From: Coprothermobacterota bacterium
GTDB lineage: Bacteria > Caldisericota > JANLFM01
Assembly (NCBI GenBank): GCA_026389455.1
Contig: JAPLHV010000068.1
Coordinates: 1 to 37,645 of the forward strand
Direction of reading: 5' to 3'
DNA: 37,645 nucleotides
A program made the translations under genes and the position numbers. The notes beneath the pieces are model-generated. The model was not told where the DNA came from. It searched no databases and saw only the letters and a program-made list of their open reading frames with translations. Of this stretch, positions 16,000-24,670 are shown in pieces (within the stretch, counting starts at the first letter, position 1; the number at the start of each line of letters is the position of its first letter).

Positions 16000-16015
16000 G
16001 GCAGAGGGCTATAAT
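15987..16015 (+). promoter_or_regulatory. Candidate promoter of ftsH
   Basis: TATAAT (16010-16015) is a perfect -10 hexamer. TTCAAA (15987-15992) 17 bases upstream matches the -35 in four of six positions and overlaps the end of hpt. ftsH starts 33 bases downstream. Confidence 0.65.
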
Positions 16016-16048
16016 AGGGCCAGTTTGAAAAAAGGACGGTTCTGACTT

Positions 16049-17851
16049 TTGCGCACGAACATCTGGCGAAGCATCGCCATTTACGCATTAATCGCTTTGT
16101 TGTTGTGGGGCGTTTGGCAGCTTCTCTTCGGCCAGCCGGCAGCCCAAGTGATTCCCTATGCCACCCTCAAAGAGATGGTCGCCCAAGGCAAGGTGACAAA
16201 TGTAGATTTCAGCGAGACCCAACTCAGCGGCACTCTTAAGGATGGCACTGCCTTTACCTCCGAGTGGCGTCCGGGCGTAGACTTGGATTTCATTCCTCTC
16301 TTGGAGCAGAACAAGGTTTCCTATGCTTTCCTTCCACCCCCCTCCAACTGGTTGCAGATGGTGCTTATCTACGGCCTGCCGCTCATCCTCTTGATTGGTT
16401 TTTGGTATTTCATGTTCCGGCAGTCGCAAGGGGGAGGCAACCAAGCCTTCTCTTTCGGCAAGAGCAAAGCTCGCCTTTTCTTGGATGACCGCCCGCGGGT
16501 CACCTTCAACGATGTGGCCGGAGTCGACGAGGTGAAAGAGGAACTGCAAGAGGAGATCGAGTTCCTGAAGAATCCCAAGAAATTCCAAGCTCTGGGAGCC
16601 AAGCTTCCCAAGGGGGTGCTCCTGGTAGGACCCCCTGGCTGCGGCAAGACCCTGCTGGCACGAGCCCTAGCCGGCGAGGCGGGGGTGCCCTTCTTTTCCG
16701 TCTCCGGCTCGGAATTCGTAGAGATGTTTGTCGGTGTAGGCGCTTCCCGTGTTCGCGACCTCTTCTCTCAAGCCAAGAAATATGCTCCTTGCATCGTCTT
16801 TATCGACGAGATCGACGCGGTCGGCCGCCTGCGTGGAGCCGGCTTGGGAGGCGGGCACGACGAGCGAGAGCAGACGCTCAATCAGTTGCTGGTGGAGATG
16901 GATGGTTTCGATGCCAACGTGGGGGTCATCATTGTCGCCGCTACCAACCGGCCGGACATCCTCGATCCTGCCTTGCTGCGTCCTGGCCGTTTCGACCGGC
17001 GGGTGGTGGTGGATGCAGCGGACATGGCCGGACGAGAAGCCATTCTCCGCATTCACGCCCGCAACAAGCCGCTGGAGAACCCGGATGACATGAAGACCAT
17101 CGCCCAGCGAACCCCCGGCTTCACTGGGGCCGACCTGGAGAACGTAATGAACGAAGCCGCGCTGCTGGCCGGCCGCTTGGGCAAGAGCCAGATCACCAAC
17201 CAGGAGATCAACGAAGCCATCGAGCGAACCATCGCCGGCCCCCAGAGGAAGAGCCGCCTTGTCTCGGAAAAGGAGAAAGAGATCATCGCCTTGCATGAGA
17301 CCGGCCACGCCTTGGTCGGCCGCCTCCTGCCCGGAGCGGATCCGGTGCAGCGCATCTCCATCATCTCGCGCGGGATGGCTTTGGGTTATACCATCCAGAT
17401 GCCCACCGAGGACCGCCATGTGCGAACCAAAGCCGAGCTGTTGAATATGATCGCTTTCTCGATGGGCGGTCGCGCCGCCGAGCAGGAGATGCTGGGGGAG
17501 ATCACCACCGGAGCCAAGAATGACTTCCAGAAGGCCACCGAGCTGGCCCGCCAGATGGTCTCGGAGTGGGGGATGAGCGATAAATTGGGACCGATCTCCT
17601 ACTCCAATAAAGAGGAGATGGTGTTCCTCGGCCGCGATCTAACCCGCGAGCGCAACTACTCTGAGGCGGTGGCCTTGGAGATCGATGAGGAAATCAGGAA
17701 AGTGATCAACGGTTGCTACGATGCAGCAGTGCAGATTATTCTCGCCAACCGCGTCAAGCTGCGGCGGATCGCCGGCATCTTGATGCAGCGTGAGGTATTG
17801 GAGGGAGACGAACTGGAGCGGCTTCTCACCGAGGAATCCGCGCCTGGGTAA
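16049..17851 (+). CDS. ftsH: ATP-dependent zinc metalloprotease FtsH
   Basis: The 600-residue membrane protease has two N-terminal membrane helices (about 7-27 and 102-123) flanking the extracytoplasmic domain, an AAA+ module with Walker A GPPGCGKT (194-201), Walker B IVFIDEID, the second region of homology ([20 protein letters not shown]) and the zinc motif HETGH (416-420; usually HEAGH). It degrades membrane and short-lived cytosolic proteins. The start is TTG at 16049 behind AAAGGACG; no better codon lies near. It has its own promoter but also follows hpt closely. The family's common acidic C-terminal tail is short here. Confidence 0.96.
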   Translation: MRTNIWRSIAIYALIALLLWGVWQLLFGQPAAQVIPYATLKEMVAQGKVTNVDFSETQLSGTLKDGTAFTSEWRPGVDLDFIPLLEQNKVSYAFLPPPSNWLQMVLIYGLPLILLIGFWYFMFRQSQGGGNQAFSFGKSKARLFLDDRPRVTFNDVAGVDEVKEELQEEIEFLKNPKKFQALGAKLPKGVLLVGPPGCGKTLLARALAGEAGVPFFSVSGSEFVEMFVGVGASRVRDLFSQAKKYAPCIVFIDEIDAVGRLRGAGLGGGHDEREQTLNQLLVEMDGFDANVGVIIVAATNRPDILDPALLRPGRFDRRVVVDAADMAGREAILRIHARNKPLENPDDMKTIAQRTPGFTGADLENVMNEAALLAGRLGKSQITNQEINEAIERTIAGPQRKSRLVSEKEKEIIALHETGHALVGRLLPGADPVQRISIISRGMALGYTIQMPTEDRHVRTKAELLNMIAFSMGGRAAEQEMLGEITTGAKNDFQKATELARQMVSEWGMSDKLGPISYSNKEEMVFLGRDLTRERNYSEAVALEIDEEIRKVINGCYDAAVQIILANRVKLRRIAGILMQREVLEGDELERLLTEESAPG

Positions 17852-17852
17852 G

Positions 17853-18770
17853 GTGATCGCAAATCAGGAACCACTCGTCGAGTGCGTCCCAAACTTCTCT
17901 GAAGGCCGGCGGTTGGATGTATTGACAGCTCTCGTTGAGGCGGTCAAGAGCGTCCCTGGTGTTCGTCTCCTCAGTCATTCCGCCGACCCAGACCACAACC
18001 GTTCTGTCTTCACTTTCGTGGGCGCTCCCGAACCGCTGCTGGAAGCTGCTTTTCGCGCCGCCCGGACAGCAGTGGAGAAGATCGACATGGAGCATCACCG
18101 GGGACAGCATCCACGCATTGGGGCAGTCGATGTGGTGCCCTTCGTGCCGATCTTCGGAGTAAGTATGGAAGAGTGCGTGCATCTGGCCGAACGGATGGCG
18201 GAGCGTCTTTGGGGAGAGTTGGGGGTGCCGGTGTACCTTTACGGTCAAGCGGCTCGCTGTAGCGAGAGAGTTCGTTTGCCGGCGGTGCGACGTGGCCAGT
18301 ACGAAGGATTGAAAGAGAGCATTCACCGAGTCGAGCGTTTCCCCGATATAGGGGAGCCTCGCCTTCACCCGACCGCTGGAGCAGCCGCAGTGGGAGCGCG
18401 AGAGCCTTTGGCAGCTTTCAATATCAATCTGCGCGGGGCTGACTTGGAGGTAGCCCAGCGGATCGCTCGAGCTGTGCGGGAGAGCTCAGGGGGGTTGGTT
18501 CATCTGCAAGCGCGGGGGATGTGGATGGATTCTAGAGGGCTAGCTCAAGTCTCGATGAACCTCTTGGACTACCGTTCCACTCCGCTCTACCGGGTGTTTG
18601 AGTTGGTTCGGATGGAAGCCGAACGCTTCGGCGCGGTGATCGCCTCCAGCGAGGTGATCGAGCTTCTGCCATTGGACGCGGTGCTGGAAACCTTCTCTCA
18701 TTACCTCCGGCTGGACTCTTTCGGGCGGGGGCAAGTGTTGGAATGGCGCCTCCTGGAAGAGGAATCGTAA
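17853..18770 (+). CDS. ftcD: Glutamate formimidoyltransferase (formiminotransferase)
   Basis: The 305-residue protein has the complete formiminotransferase N- and C-subdomains: [59 protein letters not shown] and [28 protein letters not shown] (split). The cyclodeaminase domain of the bifunctional enzyme is absent. It moves the formimino group of formiminoglutamate to tetrahydrofolate, as in histidine or purine breakdown. GTG at 17853 is the likely start; it lies one base after the ftsH stop with no well-spaced ribosome site, so it may depend on coupling to ftsH. Its stop overlaps the folE start (TAATG). Confidence 0.9.
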   Translation: MIANQEPLVECVPNFSEGRRLDVLTALVEAVKSVPGVRLLSHSADPDHNRSVFTFVGAPEPLLEAAFRAARTAVEKIDMEHHRGQHPRIGAVDVVPFVPIFGVSMEECVHLAERMAERLWGELGVPVYLYGQAARCSERVRLPAVRRGQYEGLKESIHRVERFPDIGEPRLHPTAGAAAVGAREPLAAFNINLRGADLEVAQRIARAVRESSGGLVHLQARGMWMDSRGLAQVSMNLLDYRSTPLYRVFELVRMEAERFGAVIASSEVIELLPLDAVLETFSHYLRLDSFGRGQVLEWRLLEEES

Positions 18771-19507
18771 TGGAAGAAGACACCCTGCCGGGGGCTGTCA
18801 AGCTGCCGGGGGCTGTCAAGCTGCCGGGGGCTAGTAGGGGCGACGCATGCGTCGCCCCTGCGCAGGCTGTGGAGTTGCTCGAGGAGCTCCCCTCGAGTGA
18901 AGCAAAAGACGACAGCGCCGCCGGCGAAGCTCGGCCCATCGACCAGGAACGGATCCAGCGAGCTGTGCGGGAGATTTTGGAAGCTATTGGCGAAGACCCC
19001 GAGCGGGAAGGGTTGCGCCATACCCCTGGAAGGATCGCCCGGATGTATGCCGAGTTCTTTTCCGGCAGTGAAGAGCAAGCCTTGCAACAGCTCGCTGTCG
19101 GTTTCAGGGAGCCGCACTCGGAGATGATCCTGATACGAAATATCGCTTTCCACTCGATTTGCGAACACCATCTGCTTCCCTTTTCAGGTTGCGCCCACGT
19201 TGCCTACATCCCACGGGGGAAGATCGTCGGACTTTCCAAGATTGCCCGCACGGTGGACATCCTGGCTCGTCGCCCGCAAATTCAGGAACGTTTGACTTCG
19301 CTCATCGCGGATGTACTGGAACGAGGGCTTGACCCTATGGGAGTGGCGGTGGTAGTGGAAGCTGAGCATCTGTGCATAGTCATGCGGGGAGTTAAGAAGC
19401 CGGGAAGCTTCGTCACCACCTCCGCCTTGCGTGGCGGCTTTCGCACCAACCCGGCAACCCGTGCCGAATTCTTTTCGCTGGTCGCCTCCGGGCGGGAGAG
19501 ACTCTGA
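18770..19507 (+). CDS. folE: GTP cyclohydrolase I with repeat-derived N-terminal extension
   Basis: The 245-residue protein carries the whole FolE core from about residue 58: [28 protein letters not shown] with the zinc ligands Cys131 and His134, [18 protein letters not shown], and [17 protein letters not shown] with Cys202. It makes dihydroneopterin triphosphate, the entry to folate and also to queuosine. FolE usually starts only a few residues before the core. Here residues 6-17 ([12 protein letters not shown]) are encoded by the 18-base tandem repeat, and the next dozen by a 24-base palindrome. The ATG is preceded by GAGGAA inside ftcD. Confidence 0.93.
   Translation: MEEDTLPGAVKLPGAVKLPGASRGDACVAPAQAVELLEELPSSEAKDDSAAGEARPIDQERIQRAVREILEAIGEDPEREGLRHTPGRIARMYAEFFSGSEEQALQQLAVGFREPHSEMILIRNIAFHSICEHHLLPFSGCAHVAYIPRGKIVGLSKIARTVDILARRPQIQERLTSLIADVLERGLDPMGVAVVVEAEHLCIVMRGVKKPGSFVTTSALRGGFRTNPATRAEFFSLVASGRERL
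18787..18834 (+). repeat. 18-base tandem repeat array within folE
   Basis: Two full copies of GCCGGGGGCTGTCAAGCT (18787-18804, 18805-18822) and a partial third (GCCGGGGGCTAG, 18823-18834) follow ACACCCT. They are translated in frame as LPGAVK repeats. The unit differs from that at 660-731 in three positions (GTC-AAG-CT against ATC-GAG-TT). Confidence 0.92.
18836..18859. repeat. Perfect 24-base palindrome within folE
   Basis: AGGGGCGACGCA (18836-18847) is the exact complement of 18848-18859. It directly follows the repeat array and encodes part of the non-conserved FolE extension (SRGDACVAP). It belongs with the 351-371 palindrome to a GTAGGGGC...GCCCCTAC-like class. Confidence 0.9.
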
Positions 19508-19508
19508 G

Positions 19509-20708
19509 ATGTTGCCCCCCGTCTGCCGGGCGCTGCGCTCACGGGGGGAGCTGGAAGAGGCCCTGCGAGAGGTGCAGGCTTCTCCAGCCTCCTGGCCGAT
19601 CATGGCCGCCAAAGGACACTTCCTGGCCGTTCAAATCTGTGATTTGGATCCCCGCGCTGCCAACATCTTGAAACAGGAGATGCTAGCCCGCGGTGGGGAG
19701 GCAGCCATCTCCTGGGAAGTGCTGAGCCTGCACAATCAACCCACTGACGCTCTCCTGCTGGGGACGCAAGCCCAACTAGCCCAGTTGGCCGAGAAGTTGC
19801 GGCAGCAACCCTTTGGGCTGGCCACCCTGGCCACCCGGCTAGACCGGCTAGTAGGATCCTGCGAAAGCATTCCCCCTTGTATTTCGTTTCGCGGTCGCCC
19901 TTTTCCTTGGGGGGAGCGGACTTTCCTGGTGGGGATCCTCAATTTGACCCCCGATTCCTTCTCCGGCGATGGACTAAGCGGACACGTGGACCAGGCGTTG
20001 GCGAAAGCAGAGGCTATGATCAAGGAGGGAGCCGACATCTTGGACGTGGGAGGAGAGAGCAGCCGCCCCGGACATCTGCCGGTGGAGGTCGAAGAAGAGT
20101 GGGGGCGGGTGCGTGATTTCCTCTCGGAGTTCCTCCCCCAGGCCGCTGTGCCCGTCTCCCTGGACACCTGCAAGGAGGAGGTGGCCCGGCGTGGCTTGGA
20201 GCTGGGGGTGGATCTGATCAATGATATATGGGGATTGCGCCGCGGACGCGGCATTGCCAAACTGGTCGAGGCGCATGGCGCGGGGCTGATCTTGCAGCAC
20301 AACCGAAGCAAGGCTGAATACCGGCATTTTCTCCCGGAGGTGATGGCAGACCTGGAGGAAAGCCTGTCTTGGGCTCTGGAAAATGGCGTCCCCAAGGAGA
20401 AACTGATCGTCGACCCCGGCTTCGGTTTCGGCAAATCGGCCTCCCAGAATTACACCCTGCTTCGCGAGCTGAGGGCTTTTCGCGGCCTCGGGCAACCGCT
20501 CCTGGCAGGAGTCTCCCGGAAGTCCTTCCTAGGGTTAGCCGACAGCCGCCCTCCCGCTCAGCGAACTCTTGCCACTGCTGCTGCAGTGGCCTTGGCGGTG
20601 GAGGGCGGCGCCGATCTGGTGCGAGTGCATGAGGTGCAGGCCATGCGAGAGGTGGTGCAAGTTTGCGACCGGATCCTGCGCGGCGAGCGGAATCTCTCAC
20701 CTTCCTAA
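19509..20708 (+). CDS. folP: Dihydropteroate synthase, long form
   Basis: The 399-residue protein has an N-terminal domain of about 125 residues (LPPVCRALRSRGELEEAL to the region ending SFRGRPFPWGERT) followed by the catalytic TIM barrel: LVGILNLTPDSFSGDG, ADILDVGGESSRPGH, VSLDTCKEEVARRGLELG, LINDIWGL and IVDPGFGFGKSASQNY. The extra N-terminal domain is seen in some Clostridia-type FolP proteins. It joins p-aminobenzoate to the pterin made downstream of FolE. The ATG at 19509 is one base after the folE stop, preceded by GGGAGAG. folE-folP adjacency indicates a folate operon; folB and folK are not in the window. Confidence 0.95.
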   Translation: MLPPVCRALRSRGELEEALREVQASPASWPIMAAKGHFLAVQICDLDPRAANILKQEMLARGGEAAISWEVLSLHNQPTDALLLGTQAQLAQLAEKLRQQPFGLATLATRLDRLVGSCESIPPCISFRGRPFPWGERTFLVGILNLTPDSFSGDGLSGHVDQALAKAEAMIKEGADILDVGGESSRPGHLPVEVEEEWGRVRDFLSEFLPQAAVPVSLDTCKEEVARRGLELGVDLINDIWGLRRGRGIAKLVEAHGAGLILQHNRSKAEYRHFLPEVMADLEESLSWALENGVPKEKLIVDPGFGFGKSASQNYTLLRELRAFRGLGQPLLAGVSRKSFLGLADSRPPAQRTLATAAAVALAVEGGADLVRVHEVQAMREVVQVCDRILRGERNLSPS

Positions 20709-21211
20709 CTCGGGGGGCGATCATCGCTTCCCTCTATTTGACTCTTACCCTGCTCTTCGCCGGGGTCAGCTTCCAGGCTGTGCAGGTGCGGGTAGCGGAA
20801 GCCCTCACCGTGCTCCCCTTTTTTTTCCCGGAAGCGGTCTGGGGAGTGGCACTGGGGGTGGCGTTGGCCAATCTCTTCTCTCCCTTCGGGGTGATCGACT
20901 TGGTATGCGGCAGCTTGCTCTCCCTGATCGCCGCTCTTGGCACCTTCCTCGTGGGACGGTTGCTGCGGCCGTACCTGAAACGGGGGTGGGCGGTCGTCCT
21001 GGCGGCGCTTCTAGCTCCCCTCTTCCCGGTTCTCGCCAACGGGTTCGGCGTCAGCGGATATCTCTTGCAGTTTGGCCTCGTTTCTGACTACACTTACTGG
21101 GGACTGACGGTCAGCATTCTGATCGGCCAGACCGTGGCCTGCTACGGTCTGGGTGGTCCCCTCCTGCTGGTATTGACGATGCGATGGCGTGAAACTGGAA
21201 AGATCTTCTGA
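20663..21211 (+). CDS. queT: QueT family ECF transporter substrate-binding (S) component
   Basis: The 182-residue hydrophobic protein has about five to six membrane helices and the QueT signature RVAEALTVLPFFFPEAVWGVALG (split as RVAEALTVLPFF and PEAVWGVALG), ANLFSPFGVIDLVCGSL and the later GYLLQFGLVSDYTYWGL. QueT proteins take up a queuosine precursor and use the shared ECF energising module, which is not in this window. The likely start is TTG at 20663, behind GAGAGGTGG and 46 bases inside folP; no ATG or GTG occurs before the first helix. Its place after folE fits deazapurine metabolism. Confidence 0.85.
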   Translation: MRPDPARRAESLTFLTRGAIIASLYLTLTLLFAGVSFQAVQVRVAEALTVLPFFFPEAVWGVALGVALANLFSPFGVIDLVCGSLLSLIAALGTFLVGRLLRPYLKRGWAVVLAALLAPLFPVLANGFGVSGYLLQFGLVSDYTYWGLTVSILIGQTVACYGLGGPLLLVLTMRWRETGKIF

Positions 21212-22059
21212 TGCCCTTCAAAGTCGGTCTGGCCCAGATCGAGTGCCGTCTCGGCGACGTGCGGGTCAACCTGCAAAAACACATGCAATACCTTGAGTTG
21301 GCCAAAGCCCAGAAGATTGACTTGCTCATCTTCCCGGAGCTTTCTCTGACCGGCTGCAACCTGCAGGATGCTGCCTGGGAGGTGGCGCTCAGTTTGGACT
21401 CGCCCCCATTGCAGGCACTGTTGCGCATCTCCCAGGAGATTTCCTTCGTGGCAAGTTTCGTGGAGCGTCACGACGGTTTTCCAGTTATTGCCGCCGCTTA
21501 CTTCGAGGGCGGCCAGATCCGTCATATCCACCGCAAGGTTTACCTGCCCACCCATGGTCTTTTCCAGGACGGTCGCGATTTTGCCCGAGGCGATGCGATC
21601 CGAGCCTTCGACACCAAGTTCGGCCGGATGGGAATGCTGATCTGCCGAGATGCCTGGCACCTTTCCTCGGCTTACCTTCTGGCTCAAGACGGCGCCCGCT
21701 ATCTGGCTCTGGTAAACGCCTCACCGGTGCGCGGAGTGCGAGGAAAGAACCCTGACCCCGACCCGCAACTGAAGAGCCTCTTCAATGTATACGCCACTTA
21801 CCTTAACCTTTTTATCTTCTTCGCCCACCGTGTCGGTTTCGAAGAAGGGCTTTGCTACTACGGCGGCTCGGTGATCCTGGATCCCTTTGGGCGAACGGTT
21901 GCCTCAGCCCCCTACTTCGTCGAGGATTTGGTGGTAGGAATGGTAGATGAGTCCCTCACTGAACGCCGCAATGCTATTGTGCCGCTGGGCCGGGAGGAAG
22001 ATCTCAATCTAGTGCAGCGCGAGATAGAAAGGATAACCCATGAACGTGCGAGCCATTGA
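21211..22059 (+). CDS. Carbon-nitrogen hydrolase, probable glutaminase subunit of NAD synthase
   Basis: The 282-residue nitrilase-fold protein has the catalytic triad in FPELSLTG (Glu43), IHRKVYLPT (Lys109) and GMLICRDAWH (Cys145). LPTHGLFQDGRDFARGD resembles the N-terminal glutaminase domain of glutamine-dependent NAD synthases. It overlaps the following nadE by 20 bases, so it most likely supplies ammonia to NadE as a separate subunit; in many bacteria the two are fused in one protein. The ATG overlaps the queT stop by one base (TGATG). Confidence 0.88.
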   Translation: MPFKVGLAQIECRLGDVRVNLQKHMQYLELAKAQKIDLLIFPELSLTGCNLQDAAWEVALSLDSPPLQALLRISQEISFVASFVERHDGFPVIAAAYFEGGQIRHIHRKVYLPTHGLFQDGRDFARGDAIRAFDTKFGRMGMLICRDAWHLSSAYLLAQDGARYLALVNASPVRGVRGKNPDPDPQLKSLFNVYATYLNLFIFFAHRVGFEEGLCYYGGSVILDPFGRTVASAPYFVEDLVVGMVDESLTERRNAIVPLGREEDLNLVQREIERITHERASH

Positions 22060-22873
22060 CCTAACCATCCAAGTTCGTCTTGCTGAGGATATCATCATCC
22101 GTTTCCTCCGTGCCGAGACCAAGAAGGCTGGTTTCCGCCGCTACGTTCTGGGACTCTCCGGGGGATTGGACTCCGCTCTCCTGGCCGCACTAGTCGTAGC
22201 TGCCCTGGGCAAAGCAGCGATCCTGCCTTATTTCCTTCCTTTCCGAAGCTCGAGCCCAGCCAGCGAGAAGGATGCTGAACGAGTATGCCAACAACTCGGT
22301 TTGACCCTGCGCCGGATCGAGATTACCGCTCAAGTGGAGGCTTACTTCGAGCAAGTCGGCGAGGCCGACGCACTACGGAGGGGCAACAAGATGGCCCGTG
22401 AGCGGATGGCGATTCTCTTCGACCAAGCCATGGCCCATCAAGCTTTGGTGGTAGGCGCCAGCAACAAGTCCGAATTGCTGCTGGGTTACGGCACCTGGTT
22501 CGGAGATCTGGCTGCATCCTCTTTTCCTATCGGCGATCTCTATAAGACTCAGGTTCGTCAGATGGGGCGGGATCTGCAATTGCCGGCAGAAGTGCTGGAG
22601 AAAGCGCCGACCGCTGACCTTTGGACTGACCAAACTGACGAGGGTGAACTGGGATTCACCTACGAGCTGGCTGACCAGATCCTCTTCCTCTTCGTTGAGG
22701 AGCGGCTGGCCGAAGCGGAGATCGTGCGGGCCGGTTTCCCCCCGGCAACCGTCGGGGCGATCACTAATCGGATCCGCCAATCCCAGTTCAAGCGCCGACT
22801 TCCTCCCGTATGTAAGCTATCCAGTCGCACTGTAGGGTGGGATTTTCGCTATTTGCGAGACTGGAAGGGGTAG
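22040..22873 (+). CDS. nadE: NAD(+) synthase, synthetase subunit
   Basis: The 277-residue protein has the ATP pyrophosphatase loop SGGLDS (40-45), LLGYGTWFGDLAASSFPIGDLYKTQVRQM (split as LLGYGTWFGD and FPIGDLYKTQVRQM), APTADLWTDQTDEGELGFTY and a C-terminal QSQFKRRLPPVCKLSSRTVGWDFRY (split) typical of NadE. It amidates nicotinate adenine dinucleotide. The lid motif DQTDE and the KR-x-x-P end are intact. It starts inside the amidase gene, which suggests a one-to-one complex. Confidence 0.95.
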   Translation: MNVRAIDLTIQVRLAEDIIIRFLRAETKKAGFRRYVLGLSGGLDSALLAALVVAALGKAAILPYFLPFRSSSPASEKDAERVCQQLGLTLRRIEITAQVEAYFEQVGEADALRRGNKMARERMAILFDQAMAHQALVVGASNKSELLLGYGTWFGDLAASSFPIGDLYKTQVRQMGRDLQLPAEVLEKAPTADLWTDQTDEGELGFTYELADQILFLFVEERLAEAEIVRAGFPPATVGAITNRIRQSQFKRRLPPVCKLSSRTVGWDFRYLRDWKG

Positions 22874-24583
22874 ATGAGCAAGCCCTTCCCGGTCCTTGTC
22901 GGGGCCAGCACCGATCCTGGCCAGCAAAAAGTTAACGAGGATGCCTTCTACATCTTTGAGAACCGCGTTTCGCCAAAGAACCCACTCCTCTTGGAGGGGC
23001 TCTATGCGGTGGCTGATGCCGATAGTCCGGACGCCCGAGGTGACGCCGCCTCCCGTCTCGTGCTGACCACAATTGCCCAGAAAATGGAACCCATCCTGGG
23101 ACATGAGGAAGGGTCTCTGCTGCGCAGCCTCCAGGAGGGAATCGAGGAAGCCCACCGGCGCTTGCAAGAATTGGCTCGTCACGAAAACTGGCGGAACATC
23201 CGCGTCTCCCTGGCTTGCGTCCTGTTGATCGGAACTCATCTAGTCTATACCTCGGCGGGGAGTTGTTCGATCTTTCTCCTGCGCGATGATGAGCTTCGCG
23301 AACTGAGCCACACCGCCCCCTTGGTCCAGGGACAAGAAGTGCTTTCGCCGGCCTTGGGTGAAGAAGGTTTTCGCACTGATGTCTTCGAAGTTCGCCTGCG
23401 AGAAGGGGATAGTCTACTTCTTGCCACGGACGGGTTAGTGGAGCGAGTTCGCTACCGCGACCTGGCGGAGGTTCTTCACTGGAGCCTTTCCCCACAAGCG
23501 GCCGGCGATCGGCTGCTTTCACTTGCAGTGAGGGCTGGGAGCCGTGAAAACATGACCGCTCTGGTGCTGGACATCCAGCCGTCTCGGCATGGCAACAGCA
23601 ACTGGTGGAAGATTGCCCTGGGGTTGCTGGCAGTCTTGGCCGTAGGGTTCGCCATCACCTTCATCCTGCTGCAGAGGCGAAGCCCCCCGTCGGAGACGCC
23701 AAGCTCTAGCGCCAGCTCCTCCAGCGAAGCCTCCAGTGAATCCCTGAGCGCTCGCTACATCTTCCTTTCCGGCTTGCAGGATCCCTACGCTTTGCTCCAA
23801 GTGGGAGATATATTTTATGTTCTGGACAATGGGCAGAAAAAAGTCTTGGCCTACACCAGCAATGGTGAGCCGGTGGAATCCTTCGACGGTGTATTGAAGG
23901 AAGCCGAGGCTCCCTGCGATTTGGTAGAGGGATCTACCGTCCTCTTCGTGTTGGATGCAGCGGGTAAGATCTTCGCCGTCTCGGTGCCTGACGGCACTGT
24001 GGAGACGGTGGAAATCGACATGGGTGAAAAGGGTTCCCTCTCTTCGCCCCGGGCCATCGCCTTTGATGGATCCTATTATTACATCGCCGATCGCGGCAAT
24101 GACCGGATCGTTTATTTGGATCGCAACTTCAGCTACGCCGGCGAGTATGGCGGCTTGGCGGACGGGAAACCGCTGCTGGAGAAACCCAACGGTCTGGCCG
24201 TGGACGATGCCGGCAATCTCTACGTCAGCCTGAAGGACGCTCACCAGGTAGTCAAACTGGACCCAAATGGACAAGTGATCGCTCGCGCTTCTACCGAGGC
24301 TACTTCGATCGGCATTTACGATGGGCCGGCGGACCTTGCCCTAACCGCCAACCAGCAACAGGTATTAGCGCCGGAGATGTCCCTGGACAAGGTTCTGGTC
24401 TATGATGCCGAGCTGAATTTACAGTACAAGGTCGGACGCGAGCAGTTGCCCGGCGCCAACTTCCGCGACCCGAAGAGTGTCTTTGTTTCAGGACAGGCCC
24501 TTTACGTGGCTGGCGGATCGAGTGAAGACGGGCAGGGGACTGTCTGGCGAATCCCTTGGAACCTGGTCCTCGGTACCCCCTAA
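22874..24583 (+). CDS. Membrane PP2C-like phosphatase fused to an NHL-type beta-propeller
   Basis: The 569-residue protein starts directly after the nadE stop. Residues 5-235 are a PP2C-type phosphatase domain: QQKVNEDAFYIF (Asp23), LYAVADADSPDARGDAAS (Asp48, with the usual DGMGG loop changed to DADSP), LLLATDGLVERV (Asp186) and SRENMTALVLD, where Glu225 replaces the usual Asp of the D-N motif. One membrane helix follows (about 245-266), then a Ser-rich linker (270-292), then an extracytoplasmic domain of about 275 residues with repeated NHL-like blades (YIADRGNDRIVYLDRNF, NGLAVDDAGNLYVSLKDAHQ split here). This layout suggests an outside sensor controlling a cytoplasmic Ser/Thr phosphatase. 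The altered metal loop leaves activity open. No kinase gene is in the window. Confidence 0.85.
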   Translation: MSKPFPVLVGASTDPGQQKVNEDAFYIFENRVSPKNPLLLEGLYAVADADSPDARGDAASRLVLTTIAQKMEPILGHEEGSLLRSLQEGIEEAHRRLQELARHENWRNIRVSLACVLLIGTHLVYTSAGSCSIFLLRDDELRELSHTAPLVQGQEVLSPALGEEGFRTDVFEVRLREGDSLLLATDGLVERVRYRDLAEVLHWSLSPQAAGDRLLSLAVRAGSRENMTALVLDIQPSRHGNSNWWKIALGLLAVLAVGFAITFILLQRRSPPSETPSSSASSSSEASSESLSARYIFLSGLQDPYALLQVGDIFYVLDNGQKKVLAYTSNGEPVESFDGVLKEAEAPCDLVEGSTVLFVLDAAGKIFAVSVPDGTVETVEIDMGEKGSLSSPRAIAFDGSYYYIADRGNDRIVYLDRNFSYAGEYGGLADGKPLLEKPNGLAVDDAGNLYVSLKDAHQVVKLDPNGQVIARASTEATSIGIYDGPADLALTANQQQVLAPEMSLDKVLVYDAELNLQYKVGREQLPGANFRDPKSVFVSGQALYVAGGSSEDGQGTVWRIPWNLVLGTP

Positions 24584-24590
24584 AGAAACC

Positions 24591-24644
24591 AGCCCCCGGC
24601 AGCTAGACAGCCCCCGGCAGCTAAAAAGCCCCCGGCAGGGTGAT
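24591..24644 (-). repeat. 18-base tandem repeat array upstream of the malic enzyme
   Basis: Read on the plus strand the units are AGCCCCCGGCAGCTAGAC (24591-24608), AGCCCCCGGCAGCTAAAA (24609-24626) and the terminal type AGCCCCCGGCAGGGTGAT (24627-24644). It fills most of the 87-base gap between the phosphatase stop and the GTG of the malic enzyme, just before the ribosome site. Confidence 0.93.
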
Positions 24645-24670
24645 ACCATCCAGGAGAGGAGAAACCAATC

